Below, piece by piece: positions 1 to 8,878 of a stretch of 12,487 nt of DNA. How positions within the stretch are numbered: position 1 is the stretch's first letter; each line of letters opens with the position of its first letter. The position numbers were made by a program, and so were the translations under genes. The notes beneath the pieces were generated by a model. That model was not told the origin of the DNA. It saw nothing but the letters and a program-made list of their open reading frames with translations, and ran no database searches. The stretch comes from Chloroflexota bacterium (GTDB lineage Bacteria > Chloroflexota > Anaerolineae > Promineifilales > Promineifilaceae), in NCBI GenBank assembly GCA_008501785.1, contig QQUD01000583.1, forward strand, positions 1 to 12,487, in the 5' to 3' direction.

Positions 1-2
1 TG

Positions 3-2276
3 CCAACAGACACCATAGAACCAGAAATAAACTATCTAGCCAAAGATTATGCTAGCTTTCGTCAGCTTCTTTTAGACCGACTTGCTGTTGTGATGCCTGA
101 TTGGCAAGAGCGCCATGTGCCAGATTTGGGCATCATGCTGGTGGAGTTACTCGCATACGCTGGTGATTATTTGAGCTATTATCAAGACGCAGTCGCTACA
201 GAAGCGTATCTGGGCACCGCTCGGCAGCGTATATCGGTGCGCCGCCACGCTCGGCTGGTTGATTATACGATGCACGAAGGGTGCAATGCCCGTACATGGC
301 TGCACATCAAGACAGACAGCAACAGCCAACTTGACCCCCAAAAAGTGACCTTTGTGACGGGATTGAACGGGGTTTTGCCAGAAAACGGCCGTATTCTCAC
401 GTGGGACATGTTGAAAGAAATGCCGCCTGCAAAATTTGAACAGTTTAAGCCGTTTACGCCAAACGATAATCAGCCCATTGATCTTTATGCAGCACATAAT
501 GTGATTTATTTTTACAGTTGGGGGGATGCCGACTGCTATTTGCAAAAAGGAGCTACTTCGGCCACGCTTTTAGATACGACAAAAGCATTATGCAATGACC
601 AACCAGTCAAGCCAGCTAAAAAGAAACCCGCCAAAAAAGCAGACACGCGGCGCATCCTCAATCTCCAAAAAGACGACATGCTCCTTTTTGAAGAGATTGT
701 TAGCCCACAAACGGGAAGCGAGTACGACGCCAATCCGGCGCGGCGACACGTTGTGCGGCTTAATCGCAACCCAGTATGGAACTATGATCCACTTTACGAT
801 AACCCGGTCCTGGAGATTAGCTGGGATGTGGCGGACGCCCTGCCCTTTTCGCTCTGTCTTTCTGCCATTGGTCCCGCTCCGGCTTGCAAACGAATCGATC
901 CGGTTAGCGTGGCGCGGGGCAATATGCTTCTTGTTGATCACGGCCAATGGGTTTCAGCCCCACAAGATGGGAAGCCGCTGTGGTGTGTGCCTTTGGCAGA
1001 TTCAATTGCCACTTGTGACGGTGCAGAACGGCCGTCTGACATCACCCTGCAATCTGGCCCGTTTAGCCCACGGCTGGAAAAAAGCGATTTAACCCACCGC
1101 GAACCGTATCCATACCAGCAACCAGCCACCCAAATGTTAAGACAAGACGTCCGGCAAGCCTTGCCTCTAATCCAGCTCAACAGCCACCTATCCGTTGAGT
1201 GTGGTGCTGCTCCAGAAGTTGAATTAGAACAGATTGAGTGGCAGATTCGACGTGATTTGCTCGCCAGTTTGCCAACCGATCCCCACTTTGTGGCAGAGAT
1301 AGATAATGAGGGCCGTGCCCATCTGCGCTTTGGGAAAAATGATTTGGGCCAACAGCCACCTGCTCAGCACCGCTTTACGGCCGTTTATCGCATCGGCAAC
1401 GGCAGCAGCGGCAATGTGGGCGCGGAGTCGATCACGCACGCGGTCAGCGACACATTGATTGATGGCGTCACGTGGCGACCATACAACCCATTTCCAGCAG
1501 TAGGCGGCATAGATGCAGAACCAATGGCAGAGGTGAAGCTGTACGCACCGCACACCTTCCGACGACGGCTGGAACGTGCGATCACACCAGATGATTATGC
1601 CAATATTGTGATGCGCGATTTTAGTGAACGTGTCCAACGGGCAGCGGCTACGTTTCTGTGGACAGGCAGTTGGACGGAGGTGCTGGTGGCGGTTGATCCC
1701 TTGTCATCGGTAACGGCCGTTCCCCAACTCCTGGCCGACATCACCCAGCACCTCACCATTTATCGACGCATTGGCCATGATGTGGTGGTCAAACTGGCGC
1801 AATACGTTTCGCTGGACCTTGCCTTTACTATTTGCGTCAAACCCAACTATTTGCGTGGACATGTCAAGGCAGAGTTAATGCAGGTATTTAGCAATCGACT
1901 GTTGAGAAACGGCCGTAAAGGAGTCTTCCATCCCGACAACCTCACCTTTGGCGAAGGGGTGCGCCAGAGCCAGCTTGTGGCCATCGCCCAAGCGGTGCCG
2001 GGCGTACTGTCCGTTCGCGTCACCAAATTTCAGCGGCAGTTCGAGCCGCTGCTTAACAACAAACTTGTTGAAAAAGAGGACTCAAATGATGAAGAACCAG
2101 CAAATAATAATGGCGATCAAGAACAAAAGGAAAACCCAGCTACCAAGCAACCAGTTAATCTAAAAAACGATGAGGGCATTATCGAACTGAGTGCGCTGGA
2201 GATTGCCCGTGTTGACAATGACCCGAACTTTCCAGAGCATGGCTGTATTCAGTTTACGATGGAGGGTGGACGATGA
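3..2276 (+). CDS. Baseplate J/gp6-like putative baseplate assembly protein (5' end outside window)
   Basis: This is probably a baseplate wedge component of a contractile tail-like particle, in the position of T4 gp6, P2 gpJ or Afp11. The frame is open from base 3, upstream of the GTG at 90. The residues encoded there (YLAKDYASF at 11-19, in window numbering) belong to the conserved N-terminus of the family, so the true start lies before the window and GTG 90 is internal. The segment LLAYAGDYLSYYQDAVATEA begins at residue 49 and is a family hallmark. Residues 458-480 carry the baseplate-J signature (FTAVYRIGNG, then GNV), and the C-terminus has EIARVDNDPNFPEHG. Two low-complexity inserts stand out: Lys/Pro-rich KPAKKKPAKKA near 203-213, and an acidic Asn/Gln-rich linker near 689-725. 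At least 757 residues are present. The stop overlaps the next start (ATGA), which suggests translational coupling. The family call is firm; the exact position in the particle is inferred. Confidence 0.88.
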   Translation, partial: PTDTIEPEINYLAKDYASFRQLLLDRLAVVMPDWQERHVPDLGIMLVELLAYAGDYLSYYQDAVATEAYLGTARQRISVRRHARLVDYTMHEGCNARTWLHIKTDSNSQLDPQKVTFVTGLNGVLPENGRILTWDMLKEMPPAKFEQFKPFTPNDNQPIDLYAAHNVIYFYSWGDADCYLQKGATSATLLDTTKALCNDQPVKPAKKKPAKKADTRRILNLQKDDMLLFEEIVSPQTGSEYDANPARRHVVRLNRNPVWNYDPLYDNPVLEISWDVADALPFSLCLSAIGPAPACKRIDPVSVARGNMLLVDHGQWVSAPQDGKPLWCVPLADSIATCDGAERPSDITLQSGPFSPRLEKSDLTHREPYPYQQPATQMLRQDVRQALPLIQLNSHLSVECGAAPEVELEQIEWQIRRDLLASLPTDPHFVAEIDNEGRAHLRFGKNDLGQQPPAQHRFTAVYRIGNGSSGNVGAESITHAVSDTLIDGVTWRPYNPFPAVGGIDAEPMAEVKLYAPHTFRRRLERAITPDDYANIVMRDFSERVQRAAATFLWTGSWTEVLVAVDPLSSVTAVPQLLADITQHLTIYRRIGHDVVVKLAQYVSLDLAFTICVKPNYLRGHVKAELMQVFSNRLLRNGRKGVFHPDNLTFGEGVRQSQLVAIAQAVPGVLSVRVTKFQRQFEPLLNNKLVEKEDSNDEEPANNNGDQEQKENPATKQPVNLKNDEGIIELSALEIARVDNDPNFPEHGCIQFTMEGGR
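2261..2265 (+). promoter_or_regulatory. Shine-Dalgarno for the giant baseplate gene
   Basis: GGAGG lies inside the end of the preceding gene, seven bases before the ATG at 2273. With the ATGA stop/start overlap, it supports that start and coupled translation of the two baseplate genes. Confidence 0.8.
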
Positions 2277-5200
2277 GCAATAAAACATGTAGTGGATGTA
2301 ATGAAAGCCCAATTGAAACGCCTGTGGTGATTAGCAATCGGCCGGGGTTAGCGGCCGTAGACTACCGCATTGGGTCACATTCAACCTTTTTCCAGACGAT
2401 GAAAAACCGCCTGGCAAATTTATCGTTAAAGCTTGAAGATGGGGCAATCCTCTATCCATTAAGACAGCTAACCACCCGCGACAGCAGTGACCCGGCAATT
2501 GCCCTGCTTGATGCGTGGGCGACGGTTTGTGATGTACTTACCTTTTATCAAGAGCGCATCGCCAATGAAGGCTTTTTAGGCACGGCGACTGAGCGACGCT
2601 CACTTTTAGAGCTGGCCAATCTGGTGGGGTACCGGCTCAAGCCGGGTGTTGCGGCGACAGTCTACCTCGCTTTTTTGTTGGAAGACAGCTTCACGGAAGA
2701 GAGCGTGATCCCCGTGGGCACAGGCACACAAAGCGTTCCTGGCCCCGGTGAACGGCCGCAAACATTTGAAACGGCCGAACAGCTCCGCGCACGCACCGTG
2801 TGGAATCAGTTACGGCCGTTACAAAGCTGCTTGCCCACCATCAACAGCGGCACTATTAACTCGCTCTCATCCGTTTACTTTGCGAGTGTACGCACCGGGT
2901 TTAAGCCAAACGACCCGCTGCTGTTTCAGTTTGGCGCGGAGGAAGCTCCTGTGCGGCGGATCATGTCCAGCGTTACACCAGAGCCGATTGAGGGGAGAAC
3001 GGCCGTTTTGCTCAAGCCCCGCTCAGAATCAGAGCAGATGCCCCGCATCATTGAGTTGGCGCAAACGGCAACAGCCCATTTTCTTAATTTAGAGGACCAC
3101 GCGGTTTCGTCATCGACTCAAATGGCGCAGCGCGTGATCCGATTGCTGCATAGCTTTGCGAGGCGTCTGGTTGATTCAATGACCGGTCTCCAGCTTCAAG
3201 CTGCGCTCAACAATTTACTTGACCCGCTGTGCAAGGAGCAAAGCATTGCTGCTGAGGGACAATATGCTCGGCTGGCTCCCTGGGTCAATCAAATGGTGGA
3301 ATCATATCAGATGTTTGGGAACTACCTGACGCAAAACCTCGATCTGCCATCGTGGACGTTAACTAAATCCCAAAGCAATGCTCTGCTGGAAGAAACAACA
3401 CCCCAGAGCGGTTGGCTAACGGCCGATCTAATTGAAAAACTTACTCTGCCGCAGGCTTTACAGCCTGCCAATTCAAGACGCTTGGCGCGAAAAGCGGAAA
3501 CGCTCTTCTCGCCACAATCTGACCTGCGGCAGCGGCTGCTGCAATCTTTTTACCCGCGCCTGAAGGGGACACTTTACACCGCCATTGAGAATACCACCAC
3601 GCTACTGTTGCCTCCAGAAGAGACCACCTTGCAAGCAATACGGCCGTTGATAGAAACGGCCGCTCCCTTTGGTGCCACTGCCCCCCTAAAACCGGTTTAT
3701 GATGAAGGGAAAATCATCGGATACCGCGAGTGGGAGCTGTTTGAAGATGTGACCGTTGAGCTAATTGGGCAACAGGAAGATAGACCTGAAAGGACAAGTA
3801 GCAGCATTGAAGCATTTAAACAAGAAAACAAGTTGCTGTCTGTAAAAATGAGCAAGAAAGGCGTTAGCAGTAGCGATACGATCATTTTAGGTGAGGAGCC
3901 TGTCTTCTTTTTCAATTCAGATGGTAACATCATCTTTCAACAGTCATTAAAAGTTGGAACACATCAGGTTGATGTCTCAATGCATACGGCCCCCATGCTT
4001 CGTTTTGGGATGTTTTTTAACCAAATTGGAGATACAAGCGGCTCGTTTCGGCTTGAAATCGATGGCATGCCTGTTGTTTATAATGAATATCCCACCGGTA
4101 TTGAGAATGATTCGGATACTACTGTTTCGGTTGAAGAACAAACTTTTGATTCATTTTTTCCGCTGACCGTAGGGAAACATCAGATTCGGGTCTTATATGT
4201 TATCGAGAATGAAGGCGATTACGACATGTACGCATCTACTGATGATTCCACAACTGTTGAAACTATCGTGTTGGAAGAATCCATATTTGTCCAAGAGAAT
4301 CGTGCTTACACGATCCTCCTTATTGGTGATGAAACACATATAGACTCAATTCAGCTCGATAATCAACCGAAATATTTACCTCAGGGCGAAAATCGTATTC
4401 GTTTTATTAATGCAGCTCCCGATCTCTTATCAATCGACATTCATGCTACTTATCGGGAATCCAATCAAATAATCGAAAATTTACCATATTTAGGCATCAG
4501 TCAATATTTATATCTTAGTGGCACCTATGCCTCAGAAGATGATCTTAAAATTGAAGTGGTTGGAACAACTAACTTAAATGTTTCAATGGGTATATGGTCG
4601 CTTAAAGAATCAAATGATTTTGTGATTCTACCTGATGAGTCAACAAATAGTGGTTATAAAATTGTCCATTTCCCCTATTTTGTCATAGAAGATATGCTAC
4701 AAGCTATCTTTCCCCCTACTAATCAAAATTTCATGGAAGGCAACTCCCACGCTTCTATTGCATTTGATTTTGTCAATATAAATCGATTGTGGAGTTTTGA
4801 AGCCTTGTTGGATGGCGGGGAATCGCCAAAACTTGTTGCGCATCTTGTTTCCAGAGGACGTAAGGATTCTTTAGATTTTCCCCCAAATAAGCCCACACGT
4901 ATTGGAGAGCATGATATTGAGTTTACGCTTAATCCCCCCACCTTTACAGATACAGGCCCAGCCCCTTTACCCACCGTCAGGCAGCAGATTTTGGCATTGG
5001 ATGGGCAATACAGCAGTGTGCAGCCCGGGGATTGGGTGGCGATTGAGCGACCGGACGTGCTGGTGCCGATTATCACAGAGGTAACGGCCGTTCACGACAT
5101 CACCGTCTCCCAATTTAACGTCACCGCCAAAGCGACCCAGCTTTCCCTCTCGAAGGATTGGCTCCAACCCACTGACACGACGCTGGCCGACCTGCGCCAA

Positions 5201-6637
5201 ATAACCGTGCAAATCTTTTCTGGTGCGGCTGAATTGGCTCCCCAACCAATCGATGCTGATGTTAAGGGAAGCGAGATTGTGCTAAACGGATTGTATGAGG
5301 GGCTAGAGACCGGGCGCTGGATTGTCGTCACCGGGGAACGCACCGATGTCACCGGCACAAGCGGCGTCATCGGCAAAGAATTGATGATGATTGCGGGTGT
5401 GGAGGTTGCAGGTCAAGGTGGAACATCTGAATCGCCATTTGATTGTCAGCAGCAAATACCGCGCACGCTGCTGCATCTTGCTGATGGTGGTTTAGCCTAC
5501 ACCTATAAACGCGACACGGTCGTGATCTATGGCAATGTGGTGAAGGCGACCCACGGTGAAACACGGCGCGATGTGTTGGGCAGCGGCAGCGGCAGCCAAA
5601 CCTTCCAAACGTTTGCCCTCAAGCAAAAGCCGCTCACCTTTGTGCCAGCGATCAATCCGTCGGGTGTGGAAAGCTCGCTAGAAGTGCGGGTCAATGATGT
5701 GCGCTGGCCGGAAACGAGCAGCCTGGTGTGGCTGGTGACACAGGAGCGGGGGTACATTACGCAAACAGATAATGAGGATGTGACCCGCATTATTTTTGGA
5801 GATGGCAAACAGGGAGCGCGTTTGCCAACGGGACAGGAAAATATAACGGCCGTTTACCGACACGGCATCGGCAAACCAGGCAATGTGAAAGCAGAACAAG
5901 TCAAGCTGCTGTCGCAACGGCCGTTGGGTGTGAGTGGCGTGATCAATCCGATTGCCGCCAGCGGTGGTGCCGACCGCGAAAGACGCGATCAGGCGCGGCA
6001 AAATGTGCCACTGGGCGTGATGGCGCTCGATCGGCTCGTTTCGGTGCAGGATTATGCCGATTTTGCCCGTACCTTTGCTGGTATTGACAAAGCGGAAGCC
6101 GTTCGCATTTCTGATGGGCAGGTAAGCCAAATATTGCTGACCATTGCTGGTGCGGATGACATTCCGATTGATGAAAATTCTGATCTTTTCCAAAGTCTTT
6201 ATCACGCGCTGCGAGAATTCGGTGAACCGCACCAGCCGATTTTGCTCAAACGTCGTCAGCGCAAGGTAGTGATTTTAAGTGCCGAAGTCCAGATTTTGCC
6301 AGATTACCTGTGGGAGTCAGTTGAGTCTGTCATTCGAACCACGCTGCTGGATCGCTTTAGCTTTATGCATCGCCAGCTTGGGCAACTGTTTTACCGCAGT
6401 GAGATAACGGCCGTTATCCAACAAATTCCCGGTGTGGCCTATGTGGATATTAATGTCTTTGCCAGCATCGATGAAAGCGAGGATATCGAGAAATTGCTCG
6501 TTGGTGAGTTAGGCTTGGCAGACAAAATTGACGTGTCTGGTGGGGGGCGTGATTTGCAACCTGCCCAAATCGCCTATCTTAACGACGACATTGACGAAAA
6601 GATCATTTTAAGTGAAAGACCCTTGGGGTCTGTTTAA
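2273..6637 (+). CDS. Giant putative baseplate assembly protein (TIGR02243-like) with inserted DUF4397-like domains
   Basis: This is a second, larger baseplate-J-type protein, recalled as the 'putative baseplate assembly protein' family TIGR02243. The start is set by the ATGA overlap and the GGAGG site. A CxxC (C6, C9) precedes the conserved ETP...NRPGL segment. Residues about 73-110 hold LLDAWATVCDVLTFYQERIA and GFLGTATERRS, which are typical of the family. Core sequence returns at about 906 (LALDGQYSSVQPGDWVAIER). The J-domain motif lies at 1175-1200: FGDGKQGARLPTG, then ITAVYRHGIGKPGNV. GADRERRDQARQNVPLG follows, and then a DYADFAR segment typical of the J-domain C-terminal half. At 1454 residues it is longer than I would expect. 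Much of the excess is an AT-rich insert at about 505-880 containing DUF4397-like beta domains, such as RIRFINAAPD at 708-717. It is likely a baseplate component with a surface-exposed decoration. The family is confident; the function of the insert is unknown. Confidence 0.88.
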   Translation: MSNKTCSGCNESPIETPVVISNRPGLAAVDYRIGSHSTFFQTMKNRLANLSLKLEDGAILYPLRQLTTRDSSDPAIALLDAWATVCDVLTFYQERIANEGFLGTATERRSLLELANLVGYRLKPGVAATVYLAFLLEDSFTEESVIPVGTGTQSVPGPGERPQTFETAEQLRARTVWNQLRPLQSCLPTINSGTINSLSSVYFASVRTGFKPNDPLLFQFGAEEAPVRRIMSSVTPEPIEGRTAVLLKPRSESEQMPRIIELAQTATAHFLNLEDHAVSSSTQMAQRVIRLLHSFARRLVDSMTGLQLQAALNNLLDPLCKEQSIAAEGQYARLAPWVNQMVESYQMFGNYLTQNLDLPSWTLTKSQSNALLEETTPQSGWLTADLIEKLTLPQALQPANSRRLARKAETLFSPQSDLRQRLLQSFYPRLKGTLYTAIENTTTLLLPPEETTLQAIRPLIETAAPFGATAPLKPVYDEGKIIGYREWELFEDVTVELIGQQEDRPERTSSSIEAFKQENKLLSVKMSKKGVSSSDTIILGEEPVFFFNSDGNIIFQQSLKVGTHQVDVSMHTAPMLRFGMFFNQIGDTSGSFRLEIDGMPVVYNEYPTGIENDSDTTVSVEEQTFDSFFPLTVGKHQIRVLYVIENEGDYDMYASTDDSTTVETIVLEESIFVQENRAYTILLIGDETHIDSIQLDNQPKYLPQGENRIRFINAAPDLLSIDIHATYRESNQIIENLPYLGISQYLYLSGTYASEDDLKIEVVGTTNLNVSMGIWSLKESNDFVILPDESTNSGYKIVHFPYFVIEDMLQAIFPPTNQNFMEGNSHASIAFDFVNINRLWSFEALLDGGESPKLVAHLVSRGRKDSLDFPPNKPTRIGEHDIEFTLNPPTFTDTGPAPLPTVRQQILALDGQYSSVQPGDWVAIERPDVLVPIITEVTAVHDITVSQFNVTAKATQLSLSKDWLQPTDTTLADLRQITVQIFSGAAELAPQPIDADVKGSEIVLNGLYEGLETGRWIVVTGERTDVTGTSGVIGKELMMIAGVEVAGQGGTSESPFDCQQQIPRTLLHLADGGLAYTYKRDTVVIYGNVVKATHGETRRDVLGSGSGSQTFQTFALKQKPLTFVPAINPSGVESSLEVRVNDVRWPETSSLVWLVTQERGYITQTDNEDVTRIIFGDGKQGARLPTGQENITAVYRHGIGKPGNVKAEQVKLLSQRPLGVSGVINPIAASGGADRERRDQARQNVPLGVMALDRLVSVQDYADFARTFAGIDKAEAVRISDGQVSQILLTIAGADDIPIDENSDLFQSLYHALREFGEPHQPILLKRRQRKVVILSAEVQILPDYLWESVESVIRTTLLDRFSFMHRQLGQLFYRSEITAVIQQIPGVAYVDINVFASIDESEDIEKLLVGELGLADKIDVSGGGRDLQPAQIAYLNDDIDEKIILSERPLGSV
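3785..4905 (+). other. Inserted AT-rich segment encoding tandem DUF4397-like domains
   Basis: Within the giant baseplate gene, this stretch encodes beta-rich sequence unlike the baseplate core. Its clearest part, about residues 674-770, resembles DUF4397 (NRAYTILLIGDE, then RIRFINAAPD, LPYLGISQYLYLSGTY). An earlier part, residues about 560-670, has the same layout (RFGMFFNQIG...FPLTVGKHQIRVL), so two divergent copies seem likely. By hand count G+C is 20/60 in bases 4501-4560, against 35/60 in 5581-5640 of the same gene. There is no CGGCCG core from 3663 to 5084. The edges are approximate and were placed by loss and return of family-like core sequence. DUF4397 modules usually occur in secreted or surface proteins, so a binding or display role is inferred. 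Confidence 0.6.
6403..6418. repeat. 16-base perfect palindrome
   Basis: GATAACGGCCGTTATC extends the iterated palindrome to 16 bases, the longest perfect copy in the window. It lies inside the giant baseplate gene. Confidence 0.85.
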
Positions 6638-6640
6638 GGA
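6636..6640 (+). promoter_or_regulatory. Shine-Dalgarno for the tail-protein-I/beta-helix gene
   Basis: AAGGA overlaps the TAA stop of the giant baseplate gene and ends nine bases before the ATG at 6650. It supports that start and a continuous operon. Confidence 0.65.
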
Positions 6641-6649
6641 AAGCTAGCT

Positions 6650-8869
6650 ATGGAAAAAGAACAAATCAACCGCTCTCTGGATCACCTGTACGAGCTGCTG
6701 CCCGTCATTTATCAACAACGGGATGCCGAGCAAGGGTATCCGCTCAAGGGACTGCTGCAGGTGATTGATGAACAGGTGACGTATCTTGAACAGGATATGG
6801 ATCAACTTTACCGAAATTGGTTTATTGAAACATGCGATGAGTGGGTTGTGCCGTATATTGGTGAATTAATTGGCTACCGTCCAGTTCACACCGTTGATGA
6901 GCTGCCTGATCCGCATGACTCCCGTGCTGCAGCGCGGCAAAAAATTCTGTTTCCACGTCGTGAAGTGGCCAACACCATTCAATTTCGACGCCGGAAAGGG
7001 ACGCTGTATCTGCTAGAGCTGCTGGCCAATCAGGTAGCAGGCTGGCCTGCACGCGCTGTGGAATATATTCCGCTTTTGGCCGTCACCCAGTCGATGAAGC
7101 ATCTGCGCCTGAACCAGGGACGAACAGTGGACGTGCGTCAGGGCCAAATGCTGAAAAAACTCGGTACGCCGTTTGACCCTGTGGCGCATTCGGTAAATGT
7201 ACGACGCCCCAATTCGACCACTCAGCCCGGTTATTATAATGTGCCTGATGTCGGTCTGTTTGTGTGGCGATTGCAAGTTTTTCCTGTTACACATACGCCA
7301 GCCTACTGTTTAGAGAATGTCAATCCACGCTGTTACACGTTTAGCGTGTTAAGTAATGATCAGCCGCTGTATACGCGCACCATCCCAGAACGTAGCGAGA
7401 CGACGATTGCCGAGGAAAGCAATCTGCCTCTACTGATTAGCAGTCGTTTGTTCGAGATATTTGACGATGCGGGAAACAGTGCGACGAACCCAAATTATTA
7501 TGGTGCAGATAAAAGCATGGCCATTTGGGTGCCGGAGTGGCATGGTAATGATGCGGAAACGGCCGTTTCTATCGACCACATTGTCCCGGCCGACTTGACT
7601 GATTGGCATTACCAACCGAAAAAAGGCAAGATTGCGGTTGACCCACAGCTTGGTCGGCTGGCGTTTCATCCCCGCGACTTACCCAAAAAAGGCGTCTGGG
7701 TTAGCTACTATTATGGGCTGCCGATGGCTTTGGGCGGGGGCGAATATAAACGGCCGTTGTCCCAGCCGGTCACCGCCACCGTTTATCGCGTTGGTCAAGC
7801 TGATGAATGGCCATACAAAACAATCGGCAATGCGCTAAAGGCGGCCAATCCGCCAGATACCCAAACACAAGCAAGCGCACCCCCACAGGATGTGGTGATC
7901 GAAATTCAAGACAGCGCCGTCTACTTGGAAAATCTAAAGATTACACTTAGAGACAATCAAAAATCGCTGCAAATTCGCGCTGCCAACGGAGCCAAACCGA
8001 TTATTCGCCTGCTTGACTGGCACACGGCAGGACCAGATGCGCTGTGGATTGGGTGCGAAAACAGCAGGGGGTGTGTGATCTTAGATGGGCTTCTCATAGC
8101 CGGACGCGGACTACAGATAGAGGGTGAGATTGAACAAGTCATTATTCGACATAGCACGTTGGTACCCGGCTGGTGGCTCGACCAAGATTGTGAACCGGGC
8201 CGAGCCGCTGAGCCAAGCTGTGAGTTGATTAACACCTCGACCCGGCTGATTATAGACCATAGCATCGTTGGTTCTCTTGTGGTCAACTTGGATCAAGTGG
8301 CGCAAGCGCCCATGTCGATTGAGCTGCGGGATTCAATTTTGGACGCTACCAGCGCAACGTTAGAAGCGTTGAGCGCTCCCGGTTGCCAAATTGCTCATGC
8401 GGCATTTACGGCCGTTCGCAGCACGATCATCGGCGAAATTCACACTCACTCTATCCCGCTGGCGGAGAACAGTATATTTAACGGCTGTGTCAAAGTTGCC
8501 CGTCGTCAGCAGGGCTGTATGCGTTTTTGCACTGTCACACCTGGTTCACGCACCCCACGCCGCTATCGCTGCCAGCCCGACCTGGTTGTGCAAGCCGTAG
8601 ATACAACCGACCCAGACCAGCGAGAGGAAGCGATCAAGTTAGAGCAAGAGCGCGTTGAGCCACAATTTAACAGCAGGCGATATGGCTCACCCACTTATTG
8701 CCAGCTTGCCCAAACCTGCGCCAGCGAAATTCGCACCGGTGCAGATGATGAGTCAGAAATGGGTGTTTATCATGATTTATACCAACCACAGCGACTCGCC
8801 AATTTAGAGGCGCGTTTGGCAGAATATGCACCGGCCGGAATGGATGCTGGTATTGTGATTGCCAGTTAG
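6650..8869 (+). CDS. Tail protein I-like / TIGR02242-type phage tail protein with C-terminal beta-helix
   Basis: The N-terminal ~150 residues resemble the tail-protein-I type domain found next to TIGR02243 proteins (I recall it as TIGR02242). Segments seen are LYELLPVIYQQRDAEQGYPL, VVPYIGELIGYRP at about 66-78, and RKGTLYLLELLANQVAGWPA at about 113-133. In P2-type particles gpI joins the baseplate and helps attach fibres. From about residue 371 the sequence changes to repeated short hydrophobic beta strands: VYRVGQADEWPYKTIGNALK, then VVIEIQDSAVY, LQIRAANG, VILDGLLIAG, LIIDHSIVG and IELRDSILDA. This periodic pattern fits a pectate-lyase-like right-handed beta-helix up to about residue 650, as in tail spikes and surface-binding proteins. 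No catalytic residues could be assigned. At 739 residues it is several times the length of a bare gpI. It probably attaches to the baseplate by its N-terminus and carries a rigid outward module. The N-terminal family is fairly sure; the beta-helix rests on pattern alone. Confidence 0.78.
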   Translation: MEKEQINRSLDHLYELLPVIYQQRDAEQGYPLKGLLQVIDEQVTYLEQDMDQLYRNWFIETCDEWVVPYIGELIGYRPVHTVDELPDPHDSRAAARQKILFPRREVANTIQFRRRKGTLYLLELLANQVAGWPARAVEYIPLLAVTQSMKHLRLNQGRTVDVRQGQMLKKLGTPFDPVAHSVNVRRPNSTTQPGYYNVPDVGLFVWRLQVFPVTHTPAYCLENVNPRCYTFSVLSNDQPLYTRTIPERSETTIAEESNLPLLISSRLFEIFDDAGNSATNPNYYGADKSMAIWVPEWHGNDAETAVSIDHIVPADLTDWHYQPKKGKIAVDPQLGRLAFHPRDLPKKGVWVSYYYGLPMALGGGEYKRPLSQPVTATVYRVGQADEWPYKTIGNALKAANPPDTQTQASAPPQDVVIEIQDSAVYLENLKITLRDNQKSLQIRAANGAKPIIRLLDWHTAGPDALWIGCENSRGCVILDGLLIAGRGLQIEGEIEQVIIRHSTLVPGWWLDQDCEPGRAAEPSCELINTSTRLIIDHSIVGSLVVNLDQVAQAPMSIELRDSILDATSATLEALSAPGCQIAHAAFTAVRSTIIGEIHTHSIPLAENSIFNGCVKVARRQQGCMRFCTVTPGSRTPRRYRCQPDLVVQAVDTTDPDQREEAIKLEQERVEPQFNSRRYGSPTYCQLAQTCASEIRTGADDESEMGVYHDLYQPQRLANLEARLAEYAPAGMDAGIVIAS
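7556..7569. repeat. 14-base perfect palindrome
   Basis: GAAACGGCCGTTTC extends the iterated palindrome to 14 bases, inside the beta-helix tail protein gene, just before a second CGGCCG core at 7587. Confidence 0.8.
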
Positions 8870-8873
8870 GAGG
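8868..8873 (+). promoter_or_regulatory. Strong Shine-Dalgarno overlapping a stop codon
   Basis: AGGAGG overlaps the TAG stop (8867-8869) of the beta-helix gene and lies five bases before the ATG at 8879. It is the best ribosome site in the operon, consistent with high or re-initiated translation of the DUF6519 gene. Confidence 0.8.
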
Positions 8874-8878
8874 ACAAT

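Noticed and set aside
90..92. GTG at 90 as the start of the first baseplate gene
   Set aside because: The frame is open to base 3 and the upstream residues (YLAKDYASF and following) belong to the conserved family N-terminus.
595..1092. Second open frame inside the first baseplate gene
   Set aside because: It lies wholly within a conserved gene in another frame and shows no recognisable protein features.
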